From Natronohydrobacter sp. (GTDB taxonomy: Bacteria; Pseudomonadota; Alphaproteobacteria; Rhodobacterales; Rhodobacteraceae): a stretch of 8,544 nucleotides of DNA. The position numbers and the translations under genes were made by a program. Each line of letters begins with the position of its first letter. Within the stretch, counting starts at the first letter, position 1. The notes below the pieces were generated by a model. The model saw only the letters and a list, made by a program, of their open reading frames with translations, did not search any database and was not told the origin of the DNA. This document shows, piece after piece, positions 5,499 to 8,544 of the stretch. The DNA lies in contig SKSL01000261.1 of NCBI GenBank assembly GCA_007123015.1, positions 1 to 8,544 on the forward strand, written 5' to 3'.

Positions 5499-7202
5499 AT
5501 GCGAATCGTCTTTGTTCATCCGGCTTATCACTCTGGCGGCGCTGAGATCGCAGGAAGCTGGCCCCCGGCCTGGGTGGCGTATCTGACTGGCTCGCTGAAA
5601 GCGGCCGGGTTTGACGACATTCACTTCATTGATGCGATGACCAATCATATCGATGACGATACACTGCGTGCGCAACTGGCAGAGCTGAAACCTGATGTGG
5701 TCGGCACCACGGCCATCACACCCTCGATCTATGTTGCCGAAGAAACGCTCAAGATCGCCCGCGAAGTCGCGCCCGATTGTGTGACTGTGCTGGGCGGCGT
5801 GCATGCGACCTTCATGTTCCGGCAGGTTCTGACCGAAGCGCCCTGGATCGACGTGATCGTACGCGGTGAGGGCGAAGAGATTGTCGTCAACCTGATGAAC
5901 GCTATTGCTGAAGGGCGCTGGCCGGAGGACAAGCACAAGATCCACGGTCTGGCCTTCATTGATGACGGCGAGATCAAGGCGACGCCTGCGGCCTCGACTG
6001 TCAAGAACCTGGACGGGATCAAGCCGGACTGGTCGATCCTGGAATGGGACAAGTACATCTACATCCCACTGAACCGCAAAGTCGCCATTCCGAATATGGC
6101 GCGCGGCTGTCCTTTCACCTGCTCGTTCTGTAGCCAGTGGAAATTCTGGCGCGACTATCGGGTGCGCGACCCCAAAAAAGTGGTCGATGAGATCGAGGAT
6201 CTGGTCGAAAACCATGGGGTCGGCTTCTTCATTCTGGCGGATGAAGAACCCACCATAAACCGCAAGAAATTCATCGAATTCTGCGAAGAGCTGATCGCGC
6301 GGGGGCTGCCGGAGAAGATCCAGTGGGGCATCAATACCCGCGTGACCGACATCATGCGCGACAAGGACTTGCTGTCTTTCTACCGCAAGGCCGGGCTGGT
6401 GCATGTTTCCTTGGGCACGGAAGCTGCGGCGCAGTTGAAGCTGGACCAGTTCAACAAGGAAACCACGGTCGCTGATAACAAGGAAGCGATCCGGCTGCTG
6501 CGCGAAGCCGATATTTTCACCGAAGCGCAGTTCATCGTCGGTCTGGATAATGAAACTGCCGAGACGCTGGAAGAGACGTTCCAGATGGCCTGGGATTGGC
6601 AGCCGGATCTGGCCAATTGGGCGATGTACACGCCCTGGCCCTTCACCCCGCTGTTTCAGGAATTGCGCGATCAGGTCGAAGTCTTCGACTATTCGAAATA
6701 CAATTTCGTCACACCCATCATGAAGCCCAAGGAAATGACGCGGGGCGGCCTGCTGGAAGGTGTGCTGAAGAATTACCGTCGCTTCTACATGCGCAAGGCG
6801 CTGTTCCATTACCCCTGGCGCGGGACTGGCTATCGGCGGAAATATCTGCTGGGCTGTCTGAAAGCCTTCCTCAAGGCGGGTGTGCAGCGGCAATTCTATG
6901 ATCTGGGCAAGACCGATTATTTCACTATGAAATCGCGCGATGATCTGGAATTCGGCTTTGACATGACCCGGACCATCGCCGATGCACAGCTTGCGGATTG
7001 GGAAGATCACGCCGACAAGAAGCGCAAGGCGCAGGAACGGCGCGACGCCTTGCGCGCCCAAGGCAAGGCGCGGGCGGAAGAGCGCACCATGCTGAAAGCC
7101 TGTGGCGGTGGGACGCAGCAGATGGAAGAGAACACGGCCCCGGCCCGAAGCTTCCGTATGCCCAATGGCGCGACACCAGCTGCACGCGAACCGGCAGAGT
7201 AG
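5499..7202 (+). CDS. bchE: Anaerobic Mg-protoporphyrin IX monomethyl ester oxidative cyclase (BchE)
   Basis: BchE is the oxygen-independent radical-SAM, cobalamin-dependent enzyme that forms isocyclic ring E, converting Mg-protoporphyrin IX monomethyl ester to protochlorophyllide, with water as the source of the keto oxygen. The 567-residue protein has an N-terminal B12-binding-type domain (about 1-140: IVFVHPAYHSGGAEIAGSWP, VTVLGGVHATF, VRGEGEEIV) without the DxHxxG motif. The radical-SAM domain (about 195-400) carries the iron-sulphur motif C-x3-C-x2-C at Cys204, Cys208 and Cys211 (ARGCPFTCSFCSQW). The tail beyond about 495 is charged and low in complexity, with an MLKACGGGTQQM element (531-542). 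The ATG at 5499 has GGAGGG with a 5-nt spacer. FnrL-type and PpsR-type sites lie just upstream. Followed 5 nt later by bchJ. The oxygen-dependent cyclase AcsF is not in this window. Confidence 0.97.
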   Translation: MRIVFVHPAYHSGGAEIAGSWPPAWVAYLTGSLKAAGFDDIHFIDAMTNHIDDDTLRAQLAELKPDVVGTTAITPSIYVAEETLKIAREVAPDCVTVLGGVHATFMFRQVLTEAPWIDVIVRGEGEEIVVNLMNAIAEGRWPEDKHKIHGLAFIDDGEIKATPAASTVKNLDGIKPDWSILEWDKYIYIPLNRKVAIPNMARGCPFTCSFCSQWKFWRDYRVRDPKKVVDEIEDLVENHGVGFFILADEEPTINRKKFIEFCEELIARGLPEKIQWGINTRVTDIMRDKDLLSFYRKAGLVHVSLGTEAAAQLKLDQFNKETTVADNKEAIRLLREADIFTEAQFIVGLDNETAETLEETFQMAWDWQPDLANWAMYTPWPFTPLFQELRDQVEVFDYSKYNFVTPIMKPKEMTRGGLLEGVLKNYRRFYMRKALFHYPWRGTGYRRKYLLGCLKAFLKAGVQRQFYDLGKTDYFTMKSRDDLEFGFDMTRTIADAQLADWEDHADKKRKAQERRDALRAQGKARAEERTMLKACGGGTQQMEENTAPARSFRMPNGATPAAREPAE

Positions 7203-7207
7203 CGATC

Positions 7208-7882
7208 ATGGCTGATGTCGCACGGATCGGACCCAATGCCATCCTGCAGCATCTGCCGGTTCTGGATGCTGCGATCGGCGAGGCCCTGCGCGGGGCGCTT
7301 CTGTATCGCGCCGGGGTGGATGAGCCCCCGGCCGATGCGGGCATGCTGCCCGAAGATGACGTCGCGCGGCTGCACCATGCAGTGCGGCTTTACTTGCCGG
7401 ATCGCTTTTCCGAGATCCAGCGCGCTGCGGGTAAGGCAACAGGCGATTACATTCTGGCCCATCGCATCCCCCAGCTGGCCCAGCGCCTGATCCGCGCGCT
7501 GCCCGCCTGGGCCGGTGCGCGCTTGCTCTCCAGCGCAATTGCGAAACATGCCTGGACCTTTGCAGGCTCGGGGGTGTTCCGCATCGTTTCACACCGCCCG
7601 CTTGTCTTCGAGATCGCGCAGAACCCGCTGGCCCGAGGCCCGAGTGAGATCCCGATCTGTGACTGGCATAGCGCTGTCTTCGCGCAGCTTTTCGGGGCGC
7701 TGGTCTGGAAGGATGTGGAGGTGACGGAACTGGAATGCTCTGCCACGGGCGCAAGGAGCTGCCGGTTCCAGATTCTGTCCGGGCATTTGCGCGAAACTCG
7801 GCCGTCTTGTGGAAAAAAGGACGGGGTTTACCCGGTCCCTCAGTCCGTGACCAGCATATACCCCGCCCCGCGCACCGTCTGA
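7208..7882 (+). CDS. bchJ: BchJ, V4R-domain bacteriochlorophyll biosynthesis protein
   Basis: BchJ was once proposed as the 8-vinyl reductase but is now thought to be an accessory factor, perhaps carrying or channelling the tetrapyrrole intermediate; its exact role is unsettled. The protein (224 aa) ends in a V4R (4-vinyl reductase type) domain at about 125-190. Cysteines are at 151 (ICDWHSAVFAQLFG), 177 and 185 (ECSATGARSCRFQI). The ATG at 7208 lies 5 nt after the bchE stop, so the two are surely one operon; the ribosome binding site is weak, suggesting coupling. The same frame is open back to 6998, but that is bchE in another frame. The last residues (about 193-224) show no family conservation I recognise. 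They run through the terminator and 3' end of the convergent response-regulator gene. Rhodobacter capsulatus BchJ is about 213 residues, so the length is only slightly long. Confidence 0.9.
   Translation: MADVARIGPNAILQHLPVLDAAIGEALRGALLYRAGVDEPPADAGMLPEDDVARLHHAVRLYLPDRFSEIQRAAGKATGDYILAHRIPQLAQRLIRALPAWAGARLLSSAIAKHAWTFAGSGVFRIVSHRPLVFEIAQNPLARGPSEIPICDWHSAVFAQLFGALVWKDVEVTELECSATGARSCRFQILSGHLRETRPSCGKKDGVYPVPQSVTSIYPAPRTV
7813..7838 (-). terminator. Rho-independent terminator of the response-regulator gene
   Basis: Reading the minus strand, GGACCGGG, loop TAAA, CCCCGTCC is followed directly by six Ts. This is an 8-position stem with one internal mismatch (plus-strand 7823 with 7834). It begins one base after the response-regulator stop codon (TGA, plus-strand 7840-7842), the expected position. 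It lies wholly inside the bchJ reading frame (about residues 202-211). On the plus strand the hairpin has no T-run after it, so it should not terminate bchJ transcripts. Confidence 0.8.
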
Positions 7883-8544
7883 AGATGGCGCGGGGTTTTC
7901 GGGTCATGCTCGATCTTGCGGCGCAGACGCGTGATCTGCACATCGACAGCGCGTTCCTGCCCGACCATGCCCCCATGCGCGGCGCGGTCGCGGCTCAGAT
8001 GCTCGACCAGCGCTTCGCGGCTGATCACTTCACCGGGGGATTGGCAAAACAGCCGCATGATCGCAGCTTCCGTCTGGGTCAGGCGGACAGGTTCGTCGCC
8101 GCGTTTCAGCTCGCCGCGGTCCAGATCATAGCGCAACGGGCCGATGACCAGCATTTGCGGGCGCACAGGGTCTGGGGTGCTTTGCAGATTACGGCGCAGG
8201 ATCGCGTTGATGCGCAGCAACAATTCGCGCGGCTCAAAGGGTTTGGGCAGGTAATCGTCGGCGCCGGCTTCCAGACCTGTGATCCGGTCCTCGGCCTCGC
8301 CGCGTGCTGTCAGCAGCAAGACCGGCATTGTGCCCTGGCTGCGGATATGGCGGGTCAGGCTGAAGCCATCCTCGCCGGGGATCATCACATCCAGCACGAC
8401 CAGATTGAAGCTCAGCCCGGCCCGCAGGCGGCGGGCATGGGCGGCATCGCGCGCGGCAGTCACCAGATAGCCATTGCGCAGCAGGTATTTCTGCAACAGC
8501 GTGCGGATGCGGGTGTCGTCATCGACGATCAGCAGATGAGCAGG
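7840..8544 (-). CDS. OmpR/PhoB-family response regulator, 5' end cut off by window edge
   Basis: A two-component transcription factor: a receiver domain phosphorylated by a partner histidine kinase, then a winged-helix DNA-binding domain. The frame is open to the right edge; 234 residues are visible, starting PAHLLIVDDDTRIRTLLQKYL, so only a few N-terminal residues and the start codon are missing. Counting from the first visible residue, the acidic pocket is Asp8-10, the phosphorylated residue Asp52 (VVLDVMIPGEDG), the switch threonine Thr79 and the conserved lysine Lys101 (YLPKPF). The effector domain (about 135-234) contains LTQTEAAIMRLF and ends RTVRGAGYMLVTD. The sequence resembles PetR of Rhodobacter (FEPRELLLRINAILRR), but I am not sure enough to name it. 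No kinase or petP-like gene is in view. The last 43 nt overlap the bchJ frame on the opposite strand. Confidence 0.92.
   Translation of the reverse strand, partial: PAHLLIVDDDTRIRTLLQKYLLRNGYLVTAARDAAHARRLRAGLSFNLVVLDVMIPGEDGFSLTRHIRSQGTMPVLLLTARGEAEDRITGLEAGADDYLPKPFEPRELLLRINAILRRNLQSTPDPVRPQMLVIGPLRYDLDRGELKRGDEPVRLTQTEAAIMRLFCQSPGEVISREALVEHLSRDRAAHGGMVGQERAVDVQITRLRRKIEHDPKTPRHLQTVRGAGYMLVTD

Noticed and set aside
5352..7061. A 569-codon minus-strand frame antisense to bchE
   Set aside because: Long open antisense frames are common opposite GC-rich genes with strong codon bias. Its product resembles no family I recognise, has no ribosome binding site, and the opposite strand is unambiguous bchE.
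6998..7207. Upstream extension of the bchJ frame by 70 codons
   Set aside because: It lies inside the bchE C-terminal coding region and is arginine-rich shadow sequence. The ATG at 7208, 5 nt after the bchE stop, gives a typical BchJ N-terminus.

Overview
The window lies within a bacteriochlorophyll / photosynthesis gene cluster of an alphaproteobacterium, most likely a member of the Rhodobacterales. The evidence is the high-GC coding sequence, the bchF-bchN-bchB order, the adjacent ppaA(aerR)-ppsR(crtJ) regulator pair, PpsR-type TGT-N12-ACA operators in the intergenic DNA, and the strong resemblance of the proteins to Rhodobacter-type Bch proteins. I cannot name the genus from the sequence.

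Layout: on the minus strand, reading leftwards from about 2830, bchF (3-vinyl bacteriochlorophyllide hydratase), bchN and the start of bchB (two subunits of dark-operative protochlorophyllide reductase) form an operon. The bchF and bchN frames overlap by 4 nt; bchN and bchB are separated by 61 nt holding a GC-rich hairpin. bchB runs off the left edge. On the plus strand, diverging from bchF across a 312-nt regulatory region, come ppaA/aerR (cobalamin-binding antirepressor) and ppsR/crtJ (oxygen/redox-responsive repressor). They are followed by bchE (anaerobic, radical-SAM, cobalamin-dependent Mg-protoporphyrin monomethyl ester cyclase) and bchJ (V4R-domain protein). A convergent OmpR/PhoB-family response regulator enters from the right edge on the minus strand and overlaps the 3' end of the bchJ frame by 43 nt.

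The genes work together as follows. PpsR represses photosynthesis genes in oxygen and PpaA modulates it; both are encoded between two of their likely target groups. Exact TGT-N12-ACA sites lie on the putative -35 boxes of both divergent promoters (bchF side and ppaA side). Upstream of bchE, an FnrL-type box, a near-consensus PpsR site and a perfect PpsR palindrome are tiled over a promoter with class-II FNR geometry. The oxygen-sensitive cyclase gene would therefore need both FnrL activation and relief of PpsR repression.

This is a recognisable and largely known type of locus. I see no wholly new system. The points of interest are the operator architecture, a PpsR with a reduced cysteine set, the terminator embedded in the bchJ frame, and the hairpin between bchN and bchB.
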